Shown: positions 35,706 through 47,334 of the stretch, one piece after another
Position numbering within the stretch: position 1 is the stretch's first letter
Layout: each line of letters opens with the position of its first letter
NCBI GenBank assembly: GCA_949592205.1
Contig: CATIUR010000001.1
Coordinates: 216,944,250 to 217,008,249 of the forward strand
Direction of reading: 5' to 3'
Source: Helichrysum umbraculigerum
Lineage: Eukaryota; Streptophyta; Magnoliopsida; Asterales; Asteraceae
DNA: 64,000 bases
Translations under genes and position numbers: made by a program
Notes under the pieces: model-generated
Seen by the model: the letters and a program-made list of their open reading frames with translations, nothing else
Databases searched by the model: none
What the model was told of the DNA's origin: nothing

Positions 35706-37958
35706 CTAGCCCCTTCTCACTAAAGAGAAAACCCAACTAATAGGCTTGAATGTCCTCTCGGAGAGGCAATCGTCCACGAGTTTAGCATATCTTTGAAAAT
35801 ACTCATCCATCATTTCGGGCTTGAATTGGAAATGGCTCCTAAACATTGGCTCCATAACGGCGCGAGAATTTTTAGCAGCTAGATATCCGATTGTCTCGGT
35901 GAAGTTACTTAAGTCATTAATCCAGCCTGTCTCCAAGGCCTCAACACCCTCAACAATGAATGATCCTTCTTTCGCAATTTCATCTTCAATTTCTTCTCGG
36001 CTTGCTACATAACCAGGGATGTTAAATGCATCGATCATTTCCTTCTCAACAAGTCCCTACATTAATATTTAACAATTTCCAGTTTCATTCATCAATACAA
36101 ATTTTTTTTTTCAAATTCATGTTCAAGCTCTTAATTTTCAAAATAGGAAAGTAAAAAAAAAAACACATGAAGAGGGATAGTGTACACGATACGTACGTCT
36201 AAAGCCATACTCATTAGAGTACGAGCACAAAGTTCCATGCCGTAGCAAGCCTCAGGTGCACGAGGGTCAGGAGACCTCCTGCCTAGAAATGACAAAACCA
36301 TGTATCCTCCGACTACCATTTCCTTGGCCCGTGACCTAAAAAATAATGAGAAATCCTCTCGAAACTGTTGTTGGTATGCTTTTACTACACATTCAGAGCT
36401 ACCTTTTGATATGTATATGTTCTCTTTGTTAATATGGGTTCCGACCGTGGGTTCCAAGCCTGGCGGGGCCTATGCAATATCACAAGCATTGTTGTATTTA
36501 CGACCTTACGTAATAGTTAACGTGTTACACGCTTCTAAAATATAAAGTTAGAAGTACAACAAGACTGGATAAATAAATAGTTCAATTATAGTTAGATTTT
36601 TGTTTTGATCACAAAGAAGTCAGATTTCAAAACCAGCTTTTTAAATACAACAAACTAAGCTACAAAGCAAGTTGATTAAGGTACCAACCATAGAGAGCCA
36701 GTGAAGGCTCATAGAAGAATGGACAAAGTGAAGACTCTTATTAGGAAACAACCTGCCGTAAAACGAACCTGGTACACCACACACATAACAACCTTCAATA
36801 CCATCATCATTACTCACTTTCTTATAAAGTTCCGGCAACGCCTCGAACACAAGATTGAAGTCATTGCTAGGGAGATCATTTAATGACACCCTTAATTCGG
36901 GTACATGTCGACACATTTGACGGCTAACAACATCAACCACATGAATGATTTCGTACACCCTAGTCAAGCTGTTTGGTCCGGATGAGCACCCAAGATCTGC
37001 AACCCCCATACTATCGGGCTGCACCTCCAACAAGATTTTATTAATGGCAGATTCCACCATTGAACTAGCAAATGACAATACCTTCTTCTGCGATCAAACA
37101 TTTATACTAATCATATGGTATAATTTTATTTTAGGGAAACTCGACAGTATTAGGAATTTAGGATACACACATAGGAAGGATCCACATGGAAGTCTAATAA
37201 TTTATGAGGGGAGTCCCTAGTTTCTTGAAATGATCTTAAAACCTACTGCATCATATATCTTTCTTCTTACAAAATTAAAATAAAATTAACAATAATTTCC
37301 TAGATAAAATTGAAATTCACAAATTCATATCTATTATTATACAGTAATAAATCAAATTGATATATCTATGATCCATAATTACATTGTCAAAAATGTCCAT
37401 CAACATTCCTAAATATGCATTAACACTTGGTAATCAAATATTTTAACATAAATGATGACTATTAAGTTATAATGATGAATTATCAATGAATAGTATTTAC
37501 TAATATTCATACCAATTGAGCATAGCTCAACTGATACTGTTATCGCTTAGATCTCACATGTGTGACCGACATGTCGGGGTTCGAATCTGTGCCTTAGCAC
37601 ATGTGGGTGACTCGTGGACATGTGATTTGTTTGGCGTTGATGCTACTTACTAGTGGGGCGGACACATCCAAATTACCTTTTCTTTTTTTTACCTAAATAT
37701 TCATCATATCATATCATAACTTAATATTCGGCAGTTAATTAACACTCAATACACTAGAAGCATATAACTATTGAGGTTTTGATAATATTCATCAACAATT
37801 TCTTTTGTATTCAACAGTAGTTGAATTATGATGTATTCATGATAATGTTGCAATACACACTGATTATAATTACTCCATTAGTTAAGAGTTACCTGAAGTA
37901 GTGAGTTTTTGGCATAGCTAGTATCTCCATCTCCTTTGTTCATGTGACTGACTTGCAT
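35706..37958 (-). CDS. SABATH carboxyl methyltransferase A, four exons, apparently intact
   Basis: Exons (minus): 37958-37893, 37087-36689, 36469-36197, 36056-35706; 362 residues, usual family size. SABATH enzymes transfer methyl from S-adenosylmethionine to carboxyl groups of small acids (salicylate, benzoate, jasmonate) or to ring nitrogens. Seen: start MQVSHMNKGDGDTSYAKNS; motif VADLGCSSGPNSL (about 51-63) and LNDL (91-94) for cofactor binding; GSFYGRLF (129-136); SSMSLHWLS closing exon 2. The Gln ending exon 1 and the Trp of HWLS match residues that hold the substrate carboxylate in Clarkia SAMT. Exon 2 ends ATG|GT instead of CAG|GT, a weaker donor. Intron 1 holds a SINE. The substrate cannot be told from this sequence. 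Confidence 0.88.
37511..37695 (+). mobile_element. tRNA-derived SINE in intron 1 of SABATH gene A
   Basis: Pol III-like A box (GAGCATAGCTCAACTGATAC) and B box (GGGTTCGAATC), ending in a T-rich tail, flanked by the 9-bp duplication AATATTCAT (37502-37510 and 37696-37704). The T-rich tail recalls Au-type SINEs. Confidence 0.75.
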
Positions 37959-38053
37959 GATTTGAATTTGTGTGTGTTTTAATTTTGTAAGTTTATTAAT
38001 TATGTGATAAACCAATAAAAATAGATACTCCGTAATACGGAGTAGATAATAGA

Positions 38054-38101
38054 CTATTTATAGAAAGTCAGGAATCATGCCTCGATGGTATACAAAGTCA
38101 A
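38054..38101 (-). promoter_or_regulatory. Promoter of SABATH gene A: TATA box and W-box
   Basis: CTATAAATAG on the minus strand at 38054-38063, about 100 bases before the ATG. A W-box core TTGACT (minus, 38096-38101) lies in a block (atggta-acaaagtcaaatcaa) that is conserved upstream of gene B. W-boxes bind WRKY factors; regulation is inferred. Confidence 0.55.
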
Positions 38102-38162
38102 ATCAAAGTTTTGAACTAGCCCACCACGTGCGTACTACTACTAGTGTACTAGGAGTATTATT

Positions 38163-38356
38163 TGGGGCATAAAGGTTGATAACCGGGCAACCCGATCGGC
38201 TCACAATCAGCTGTCAATTCCATGATATAGGGGGTGTATCTAACTCACTCAGCGATTGTGGTTACGGGGTGCCTGGTTTTGAACCATGACCTTGTGCTAT
38301 TTGGGGCAAAGATACCCCCACTCATTACCAACTAAGCTAGGTTCTATTGGCACTAC
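38163..38356 (-). mobile_element. tRNA-derived SINE upstream of SABATH gene A
   Basis: Minus strand shows an A box (TAGCTTAGTTGGTAATGAG) and B box (GGTTCAAAACC) about 60 bases apart. It is flanked by the 11-bp repeat GGAGTATTATT (38152-38162 and 38357-38367). It inserted about 100 bases upstream of the TATA box of gene A. Confidence 0.7.
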
Positions 38357-38374
38357 GGAGTATTATTATTCCTT

Positions 38375-39000
38375 TTTACTGGATTTGAACGAACCAAACA
38401 AACGCGAACAAAGCCTGTTCGTGTTCTTTCACTAAGGTTTTAGCGAACAAACTAACGAACACGAACGGATAAGCGAACGGATTTTGTTGTTTATGTTTAT
38501 TCACTCAGAAAATTTGTTTGTTCACGAACACAAACGAGCACAAACGAACAAATATATAATTTAATGCATTCATTCGTTACTGTGTTCAACTAATACAAAT
38601 GAACCTAGATATGTATTTATACATATATGGTATTATATAATTTAATGAAGTATAAAAGACTACTCGAAGTAAGCTTGTTATCTTTTAAATAATCTTGAAA
38701 ATATCTAAATGTTTAATACCATTATATATAATTTAGATGAGAATAAAATAAGATATACAAATATGTATTAATTTGATTAAACTATTAGTAAACAAATAAA
38801 TATTCACGAACATGTTATCAAATGTTTACGAACGTAGATGAACGAACGGTACATGTGTTCATGTTCGTTTATATAATTAAACGAATGAAAATTTTTGTTC
38901 GTATTCGTTCATATAGTGACACAAACGAACATAAACGAACTTCCAGCCGAATGGTTATCGAATTTTTCGCTGAACGTTCAATTCGTTTACAGACATGCAT
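38375..39000. repeat. Degenerate GAACGAACA-rich repeat
   Basis: Variants of cgaacaaacgaac dominate 38380-38560 and 38815-38990, with AT-rich DNA between. No ORF. This pattern is a familiar but poorly classified plant intergenic repeat. Confidence 0.5.
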
Positions 39001-39117
39001 GTATATATACCTAATGTTAATTGTTTAATTTAAATTAAAGTTTTAAATTGTAATTTAATCAAATAGAAGATCCGATCGTAATTGATAATGTTATAATTAA
39101 TCTCGTTTACTATATTA

Positions 39118-39556
39118 CTAGACATCAAACCCGTGTATACACACGGGCCATTGAATGTGAGTTTGATTTTTATAATTACGCGAATTATGTATACGATAAA
39201 ATTCTATTTCGTAAAAGTTAAAAAAGATATGCAATGAAGTTCAAAAGTCCTTAAACGAAAGTAGTATAATAGATTGATTGCGTATATTAATTAATAATTG
39301 TAATAAAATACAAAGAATTAAGATTATGATTAAGATTATATTTATTTATTACCTTACTTGTTTAAAGTTAAAATCCTCCTCATCCAAGTAACCTAATGAA
39401 ATTAGGAACCTAAAATAATAATAATTATATTGATAAATTAATAGATAAATATATTTCAATACAAAATACGTATTTATGAATTGGACAAAATTAAAGAATT
39501 TAATTAGTTAATTGGGATTTCGATGATGTCATCATCCGCTTCTTGTATATAATTTA
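39118..39556 (-). mobile_element. Small non-autonomous Helitron, unit 1
   Basis: Minus-strand 3' end: hairpin CCCGTGT/ACACGGG (39130-39136 with 39141-39147), eight bases, then CTAG at 39121-39118 followed by T, as Helitrons require. The 5' end near 39550 reads TTATATACAAGAAGCGG followed by TGACATCAT, like the next unit, but the terminal TC is degraded. Confidence 0.65.
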
Positions 39557-42500
39557 CTAGTTTATTGACCCGTGAAAACACGGGTTTGATAAATAAAAAT
39601 TAAAAAATTATTTGATGTATTTTTTTTAACAATAATAAATTCAAAAATAAGTTTTATATATTAATTTTGTGCTATTACATACAATTAGTGTCGTTTTTAA
39701 TGATCGTTGTATGTGAATGTACTCCGTGATCATAATAAGGTGAAGTGATTGTAAGTATATCATTTTAAATTGGACATTGGTTTAGACATGTTTAATGTCT
39801 GATAACATGGGTTAAAACAATAAATTTAAAAGATTGTGTCTATATCTATCTATAATTTGACTATATTCTGTGAGCTTGGATCCCATGTTTTTTTATAAAT
39901 AGACATCAAGATAATACGAACTTATGTACATACGCATTAGTTATATGGTAAAATGTTAACTTTGTATATAAAATGAAATAATTAATAACTCGGATACATG
40001 CCTAAAACGCAAAGCACAGATAATTAAAAATAACTTTAAATTGACATTATAAACTCACAAATGCATTTGGAAACTGAAACTCCAACCCATAAAGGCAAAA
40101 CATACATGATTTAATAATCTCAGCATTAATACAAACCAATGGCAACTTATAAAACTATAAAAGCAATATACAATGACTATTAATCAAATTACCCGACAGC
40201 AGGGACAATACACCCTAGAGATTGAAACAAACATTACTATACGTCTACACATATATGTATGCCTTACATGAAAACCGAACTACTAATTGAATACTACCTA
40301 GCTATAACTGGGTTTGTTGGCAATCTTTGACAGCCAACCTGAACAAACATACCCAGATATATTGAGCTAGTGGCACCCATAACACTATTACTTCATTTTT
40401 AATCTGCTAAAAATTTGAAAATGAGAATACATTATATGTGAATAAATATATTACATAGATTGACTTACCAAAGCACAAAAACTTCTGAATGGCCCGATTG
40501 TATTGAGAACTGTCATAAACAATTGATCAATCATTGTCTTGGTTCACTTTCTTGTTACCTTAGTCAATGCTCAATACCACCAAATTTGTAACCTTCGAGT
40601 ACATACTATAGGACCACAAACTTCGTACAGTAACATTCCAGTCCATCCGACCCCTCTGCCTTATAACTCATACGACGTCATCACCTTTTACCCACTAATC
40701 TAGGACCACAAACCCATATGAAAGCCAGCAAAGTAATAACTACATATTGAATCATAATGGCGAAACATATGTAGTATTACTTGAAAAAGATCAAATTCAC
40801 TTTCAATTTCAAATTCAAAAGATCAAACAACATGTGTCAAATCGAAAACAAATGCCCTAAAAGTTTTAGAGGTCAAGGATTGTGAAAAACTAACATGTAC
40901 GTGAATTTATTAACCAAAAAAACTAACTTCTTGTATTTAGAAATTTCATCAAACAATTGGTGTTCAACAAACAAATATAAAATTTGTCTCAACCTAATCT
41001 CATATTGACCATCCAAAAGTTGTGAAACATGAGGGGAAAAAAAGCAAACAGACCTTGTAATTAACATTTGAAGATTCTCCTTTTTAAAGCAACGTAAGCT
41101 GCCATTTCCTTCAAGAAACTATCAAATATCAGTTTTTAAGAAAGGATAACTAAATATGAAAGAAAGCATACCGTGTTACTTTTTTTTGTCTCAGACATTT
41201 CATCGAGCACCTTTCGAGCACTGCATAATCGCCATTTAACCCTAACTTTTAGCACCTGCATATAAACCAAATAAAAAGTATATGCAATTTATCTGAGAAT
41301 TAGTCAAGCAACAAAACAAATTGAATGCCAAAGAAACATACTTTTCATATTAAACAAATATACTAACACCAAATCAACCTTTCAATCAAATTAACAACAA
41401 TGATATCGAATTGGAGAAAACAGAAAAAGAAAATAGTAGATAGAAATATAAAGTCGAACTTGAAGAAATTTACTTGATGAAAATTATGAAAACTCATGTG
41501 TAGAAGAAGATACAGAAAGAAAGAAGAAGGTTAGTTACTTTTGAATTCAAAAGTAAAGGCAATACACAATAAACGATCAATATTTATGGAATAAGTTAAG
41601 GGATTGGTCCTCCGATAACCACATCGTAAATTTCCGATATATCTATATATATGTCTAAAAGTATAGATAGCCACTGTAAGAAATAATATTAATTAAGGAC
41701 ATAAAAAGGAAGATAGACATTATTAATAATAGGGCTTTGATAGATACAACAAAAAATTTGATACATGCATCAAAATATATGCATTAAACTGTTGTACAGT
41801 ACAGATTATTCTGCATAATATGATAATATTTGGGAATGATCTATTGTTGGATGATTCATCATTATCAAAGAAAGTTGCCATACAAACCTGAATAACAAAT
41901 GACCATTTGAACAAATTTTACAATTTTCAACTTACTAATACCATTACATTATGTGAAAAGAACCTTAAACTAAAAAGAGAAAATGCTATAGTTGAATTCA
42001 AAGACCATATGGCCCCAATGACAAATAGCCCAGCAGAAGCATAGAAACAAAGATCACTACTCTTTAATTGTATTTCCAGAAAAATAAATTCACTATTCTT
42101 GGTGGCTGGACCAAATACTTTTTTGTTTCTGTTCTTCAAGTTGTGATACCTACTGGTCCAAAGATACACATAATAGGATTTTAATGATAATAATGATATA
42201 TACCATTAATCAAAATATAAATATAAAATTCATATAACAAAGATAGAAAAACCAAAAATATGGCTGAAAATAATGTACTCATTCATAAGAGAACACATCC
42301 CAAAAACAGTGTTGTGCATCAAAAAACATCCATCGACCCATTCATGTGATCATAATCGACCCACGTTAAAATTACCCTTTTTGACACAAACCCATTTTGA
42401 CCCATTACCAACCCCCCACTTTGGACCTCTACATAACAAACAAAATGACATATACAAAATGAAAACTGCAAATTATATCATCTAAGGGTAAATGTGCTAC

Positions 42501-42974
42501 TACATAGTTTGAGTCAGCTAAACCGATCTTAAAAGAAAGAGATGAAATTTAACCTCAAAAGAAAGCAAGAAAAATCTCTAGCATTTCTTCTTGTGTAGTA
42601 ATAGTAATAGGCTAATAGCAATGACCAACTGTTAACAACTACCAACCAATACCCCCACTTTATACCCAACTACAGCAGTTAGATCAGATTTAAGTAGCCA
42701 TCACCATTTCTACCCAATTTACTTATGACTGATGTTCCGAATTAATTGGAGTAGCAACCAATACCGCCACTTTACCCTTTTGTTACGCAGAAGTAAAACA
42801 CACAGCCCAGAAAGACATAGCTGTACACTACATTACCCTAAATTTTATTATAAAAGATAGTAGTAATGCAGTTTTCTAATTTTCTGCGCATTCAATGTAG
42901 AGATATCATGAACATGCATCGCATCAGCAATAGTTGAAATATGGGAAAAACTTATAACGTAAGCTGAAACACAC

Positions 42975-43292
42975 CTGATATTATTGTCATTTGATGGATT
43001 TTTGTGGCTACCAACTTCTCAGCCTCCTTTAAAAGTTCCCTAGCCAAAATAACCACTGAGGTAGTCCCATCGCCTACTTCATCATCTTACACTTTTGAAA
43101 TGTCTAACCATAAAATTAAGGAATCTAAACAACACATTAAATAATTCTTATCTAAAGTCACATTTACATATTATCCTTCTCCATTAAAACGATCCACATG
43201 TAATGCTTTTAATTGCATTAAGCAAAAAATAGTAGTAGCAATTCAAGGAAACCAATGAGGACTTTTGCAGCAGGGTTACCAATATCGTTACC
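42975..43292 (-). pseudogene. Captured fragment of CCT-beta (TCP-1 chaperonin subunit) gene
   Basis: Two exons with their intron: 43292-43253 (ends NPAAKVLI) and 43103-42975, which reads DISKV, stop, DDEVGDGTTSVVILARELL and on to KLVATKIHQMTIIS. Splice signals are intact (CAG before 43292, GT after 43253, TAG before 43103, GT after 42975). The text matches the apical N-terminal region of CCT subunit beta, including the GDGTT nucleotide-binding motif. An in-frame TAA makes it non-functional. It lies inside a Helitron, so capture of genomic DNA is the natural explanation. Confidence 0.85.
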
Positions 43293-44307
43293 CTGAAAAT
43301 TGATGCCTAAATATAAAAGGAAAAAAAATCCGCATTACAAATCAGAACAAAAGAAAAACATAAATTTAAAAAACCATAGCACAATTAATTAAAATAAAAA
43401 ATTAGTATGTTACATAACCGATCATATAGACATCATGAATAAATTTTAGAGCAAGCTGGTGTCATTTATCACGTAGTAGTCAAAAGAAATTATCATTGTA
43501 AACGTATCATCACCCAATAACAGAAATAATGAGATTTCTATATTACCTCTTAAAAGGATAGTCGTTTTTGTTACATGATTCAACCTAGTTGGAATTTGAA
43601 AAAGCATACCAAGATAGCTTAGCTTCTGTTACTCAACAAAATACAAACACAACAGTTTAAACAGTCGTATCATGCAATTAGATGAAGATAAAAAACAATA
43701 AATCTGAAAGAAAATATGATTTACAAAATTAAAGGGGAAACAGGCATTTGATCGAACACCTTATAGGCAGCAGCTTCCTGACAATTACAGCCATAAACGC
43801 CACTGCCTTCCTTAGCATCATCTGTTTGATAATTAGAAAGAATCGTGGGAACCCTCGTAATCCTACACCTCTTCTCAGACTTGTTAATTGGTTGTATCAT
43901 ATAATACCAATTGAATTCCTGCTTGAATCATTACAAAAGGGCTTTTTAGACAATGAAAAAAAATCATAGTTACAGATGATGCTAAGAAAATGAAAAAAAA
44001 AATCATGTACACAAACCTTACATCAAAATATTGGTGTTCATCCATCTAATTGAAGAAATCAAGAATTGAAGTAGTGAAACCCTTAACCTGGAGTTTATAG
44101 AGAGAAATCAAGAATTGAAGAAATTTCCAGAGAAAGAAGATGAAGAACTTAGATGAATTGAGCATAAGGTTGAGTATTACTCTGCTTCTTCTTTTATTTT
44201 ATTTTTTTGAATTCAATAGATGTATGAAGACTTGAAGAATCTAATTGACGATAGAAAAATTAATTGGGACAGTAAAGTGGTGAAAAGTTGTGCAGCTCGA
44301 GGAAATA

Positions 44308-44715
44308 TGTTTGGCAAAACTAGCTTGTAGCTGGAGCTTGTAGCTGGAGCTGGTAGCTTGTAGCTGGTAGCTGGAGCTAGTAGCTTGTGGCTGGAGCTGG
44401 TAGCTGGTAGCTTTTGGTAATATTTGTGTTTGGTAGAGTACCTGGAGCTTGTAGCTTATGAATGTAAAATGACATAAAAGGACAAATATATTAATTTTAA
44501 AAGATGATACGTAGTATATAATTATATGGAGGGTATTTAAGTAATTTTATTTTCCATAAGCTACAAGCTACTTCCATAAGCTACTTCAAGTAGCTTATGG
44601 TTTTGGAGCTTATGAAAACCATAAGCTACTCATAAGCTACTCAGCCAAACAGAGCTTATGAAAATTATAAGCTACAAGCTACAAGCTCCCATAAGCTCTC
44701 AAAACGTGCGTGCCA
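44308..44715. repeat. AGCTTGTAGCTGG repeat block with inverted arms
   Basis: Left part: many copies of tagctggagcttg; right part: inverse-oriented ataagctacaagcta copies. Outer sequences tgtttggcaaaacta and cgtgcgtgccaaaaatag are roughly inverted. It looks like a fold-back or hAT-like MITE nested in the Helitron. No ORF. Confidence 0.5.
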
Positions 44716-44977
44716 AAAATAGCCAAGGTGTGAAGGAATGACCCTTTGAAGATGGCAAGCTGAGGTATTGGAACTTACAAAATTATACTCCGTATTTAAA
44801 TCGTTTTTTACTATTCGCAGCATTAATCTGTTTACATTTTAGCATGACATCAGCAATTGTTTTAGAGGAAGCCACGTCATCAACAAAATTGAAGGAGAGT
44901 GTGACAAATCAGCAAAAGTGATGTCAGCGGTATTGTCCTTTTGTATATAAGATAGATAGATAGATAGATTTAAGATG

Positions 44978-45047
44978 TTTAAAATAAGATATCATCTATA
45001 TTTAGAAATCAGTTGACCACAAGTAGCAACTTAGAAACACATTAAAT
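44978..45047. repeat. Tandem-unit flank segment, copy B (truncated)
   Basis: Partly matches the first 80 bases of the segments at 33917 and 50285 (gatatc, ttgacc-caag, aacacatt-aaatca), then is cut by the LINE. It supports a third repeat unit. Confidence 0.45.
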
Positions 45048-45049
45048 CA

Positions 45050-46626
45050 ATTCGTGGTATTTATTGCAATGGAGGCATTTACATGTTTTATTAACAAGGC
45101 TGTAAAAGAGAACTTATTCAAGGGCATCGCAACTCCAATGGAAGGTCCAATTCTAACCCATCTGATGTATGCTGATGATGTCTTAGTGTTGGGTGATTGG
45201 TCAGTTAGCAATGTGGATTTTATAGCAAGGATGATGAGAGCGTTCTACCTGGTCTCTGGTCTGCGCATAAATCTACACAAATTTGTCTTATATGGGATTG
45301 GTTGCTCGGATATGGAAAAAGATTTATTTGCAGATAGACTAAAATGCAATCCAGGTACACTTCCGTTTGTTTATTTGGGTTTGAATGTTGGTGCTAAAAT
45401 GAATCTTTTTAAAAATTGGAAGTCGGTTATAGACATTGTTGAAACTAGACTATCATTATGGAAAGCCTCGACATTGTCAATTGGAGGTAGACTAACGTTA
45501 CTTCAGTCGGTTTTTGAAAGCCTTCCCGTATACTTTTTCTCTCTTTTTAAAGCTCCTCTACGCGTGATTCAAAAATTGGAGGGATTGCGTAGAAAATTTT
45601 TTTGGGGTGGGAATAAAGAATCGAAGTCAATCAGTTGGGTTAGTTGGGAAAAGATTACAAGGCCGAAAGATCAAGGTGGTTTGGGTTTGGCATCGCTTCG
45701 GGCTCTCAACCTTAGCTTACTTGCTAAATGGCAATGGCGATTTAAAACCGAGGAAAATAGACTATGGAGAAAAGTATTAGCGGCGTTACATTATGGAAGG
45801 AACAATCAATTTATTCCAAAAAAAGTAAATGCTACGGGTGTTTGGAAGGCTATATGTGATTTGGACAAAGAATTTGAAAGAAAGGGTTTTACACTCAAAG
45901 GTTTGATCAAACAAAAAGCAACAGAAGGTGGAGTCAATTGGATTTGGGACATGAATCCACAGGGCAAGTTCACGGTCAAAGCAGTTCGATTATTGTGGTC
46001 AAAACAAGAACAAATCCCAAAGGAGCATGTATTTGTTTGGAATGCTTTGGTCCCAAATATGGTAAACATATTTGGATGGAGGTTATGGTTGGACAGATTA
46101 CCGACTAGATGTGCATTGGAAAAGCGTAATATCAACTTGGTGTGTAATCTATGCCCATGGTGTGAAGAAATTCAGGAAGACGCTAATCATGCATTCACAA
46201 GTTGTTTTGTAGCTAATCAATTGTGGATGGAGGTGGCTAGTTGGTGTAAGATTCCTCCCATTGTTGAGTTCTCAGTTGGTGACCTGCTGCTTCGATGGTA
46301 TGAAGTATCTTCGGGGGATAAATCTAAAAGAGTAATTGTGCAAGCTATAATTCCGATTTCCTGCTGGGTTTTATGGAAAGCACGAAACAACTTAATCTTT
46401 AACAAGCGTCGAACATCGATTGAGAAGATAGTGTGTGATGTGAAATCTTATGGCTTGCTTTGGATCAAGAATAGGGCACCATCAAAATTGGAGTTTGAAA
46501 AGATTGGGCTAGACTTTGATTTTGGGTTATCGTAAAAATCTTTGTAATGGCGTTATATCTATTGTAATGTTCTACTAGTACCTTGCTAGTATATTAATAA
46601 AATTGGCTTTTCAAAAAAAAAAAAAA
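45050..46626 (+). mobile_element. 5'-truncated L1-type LINE with open C-terminal ORF2
   Basis: Begins within the RT domain and ends in a run of about 14 A at 46613-46626. The frame 45054-46535 (493 codons) is unbroken. I could not find a clear target duplication. A 3' UTR of about 80 bases precedes the A run. Confidence 0.85.
45054..46535 (+). pseudogene. LINE ORF2 remnant: RT C-terminal half and zf-RVT domain
   Basis: Starts FIAMEAFTCF, the segment before the RT active site, which reads YADDVLVLG. Then come the RT thumb region (FVYLGLNVGAKM, WKASTLSIGGRLTL), the GGLGLASL motif, and a C-terminal zinc-binding zf-RVT domain (FGWRLWLDRLPTRCALEKR, CNLCPWCEE). No stop or frameshift in 493 codons, suggesting a recent insertion. 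The endonuclease and RT N-terminus are absent, so it is inert. Confidence 0.88.
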
Positions 46627-46800
46627 CATACATATCGATTACAGTATTTAATTTGTATCATGTGATGCCGATCACAAATCACTTATTTATTTCTTCAACA
46701 ACGATGTTCCTGGCGAAGCCAACAATTTGGTTTACAAGTGGCACAAGATAATGACCGAATTATAAAATCAACTAGATATTATATGAAATGTACGATTTTA

Positions 46801-47090
46801 TTATATATATAGTAAGTTCAACCCTGTGTATATATACGGCCATTAAATTTATATTTATTTTTATAAGTACTCAGAATAGACGAATAAACGTTTATGTTAA
46901 AAGTACCTAGAATATTAATATTAAAGTTTTTTTAGAGTACATTATGTAAATAGAGGAGCATAATTGATTCATTGAATTTATTTCAAATGATAGAATATGA
47001 AAAAACTAAGTAAATAAATGTGTCTAATTGATTCATTCTCAATTTAATTTAAAGATAGAATGATGTCACAATAAGATACAAAAATAAAAG
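46801..47090 (-). mobile_element. Degraded small Helitron-like element
   Basis: Left end resembles the 3' hairpin of units 1 and 2 (accctgtgtatatatacggcc) but is imperfect, and the CTRR is CTTA. Right part (ttatctttaaat...gatgtcaca-ataagatac) resembles their 5' ends in reverse. Weak call. Confidence 0.35.
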
Positions 47091-47144
47091 AGTTATCTTC
47101 TAGATGGGCATATCATCTGTGGTGTTGACTCTACAAATTATTTG

Positions 47145-47326
47145 GGGACCTACTTTATATACCACCCTTTTTTATTTTTTATTTTAAACACAATCAGTAC
47201 TTTACTTTTTCTGTACTTTTTCCATCACTTTTTCTTAACATTCTGTACTTTTCTGTACATTTTCTATTTTTTTAATAATAAAAGTGATATAAAAATTAGA
47301 TTGTGGTGGTATAGAAAGAAAATCCC
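47145..47326. mobile_element. hAT-like MITE with 8-bp target duplication
   Basis: Inverted ends GGGACCTACTTTATATACCACC and GGGATTTTCTTTCTATACCACC (right end read in reverse), flanked by ATTATTTG at 47137-47144 and 47327-47334. It inserted into a 17-bp tandem duplication (gactctacaaattattt). No coding content. Confidence 0.65.
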
Positions 47327-47334
47327 ATTATTTG

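Larger units (their letters stand above)
39557..44952 (-). mobile_element. Helitron of about 5.4 kb carrying host gene fragments, unit 2
   Basis: Minus-strand 5' end TCTTATATACAAAAGG at 44952, preceded by A. 3' end: hairpin ACCCGTG/CACGGGT (39568-39574 with 39579-39585), seven bases, CTAG at 39560-39557, then T. Both ends fit the A|T insertion rule. No RepHel protein is seen, so it is non-autonomous. It holds a CCT-beta gene fragment (42975-43292) and a repeat block (44308-44715). Its 3' end abuts unit 1. Whether the two ends belong to one insertion is inferred from matching terminal sequences. Confidence 0.6.

Noticed and set aside
37511..38356. Functional tRNA genes from A and B boxes
   Set aside because: No cloverleaf or anticodon arm can be formed from the text; target duplications show they are SINEs.
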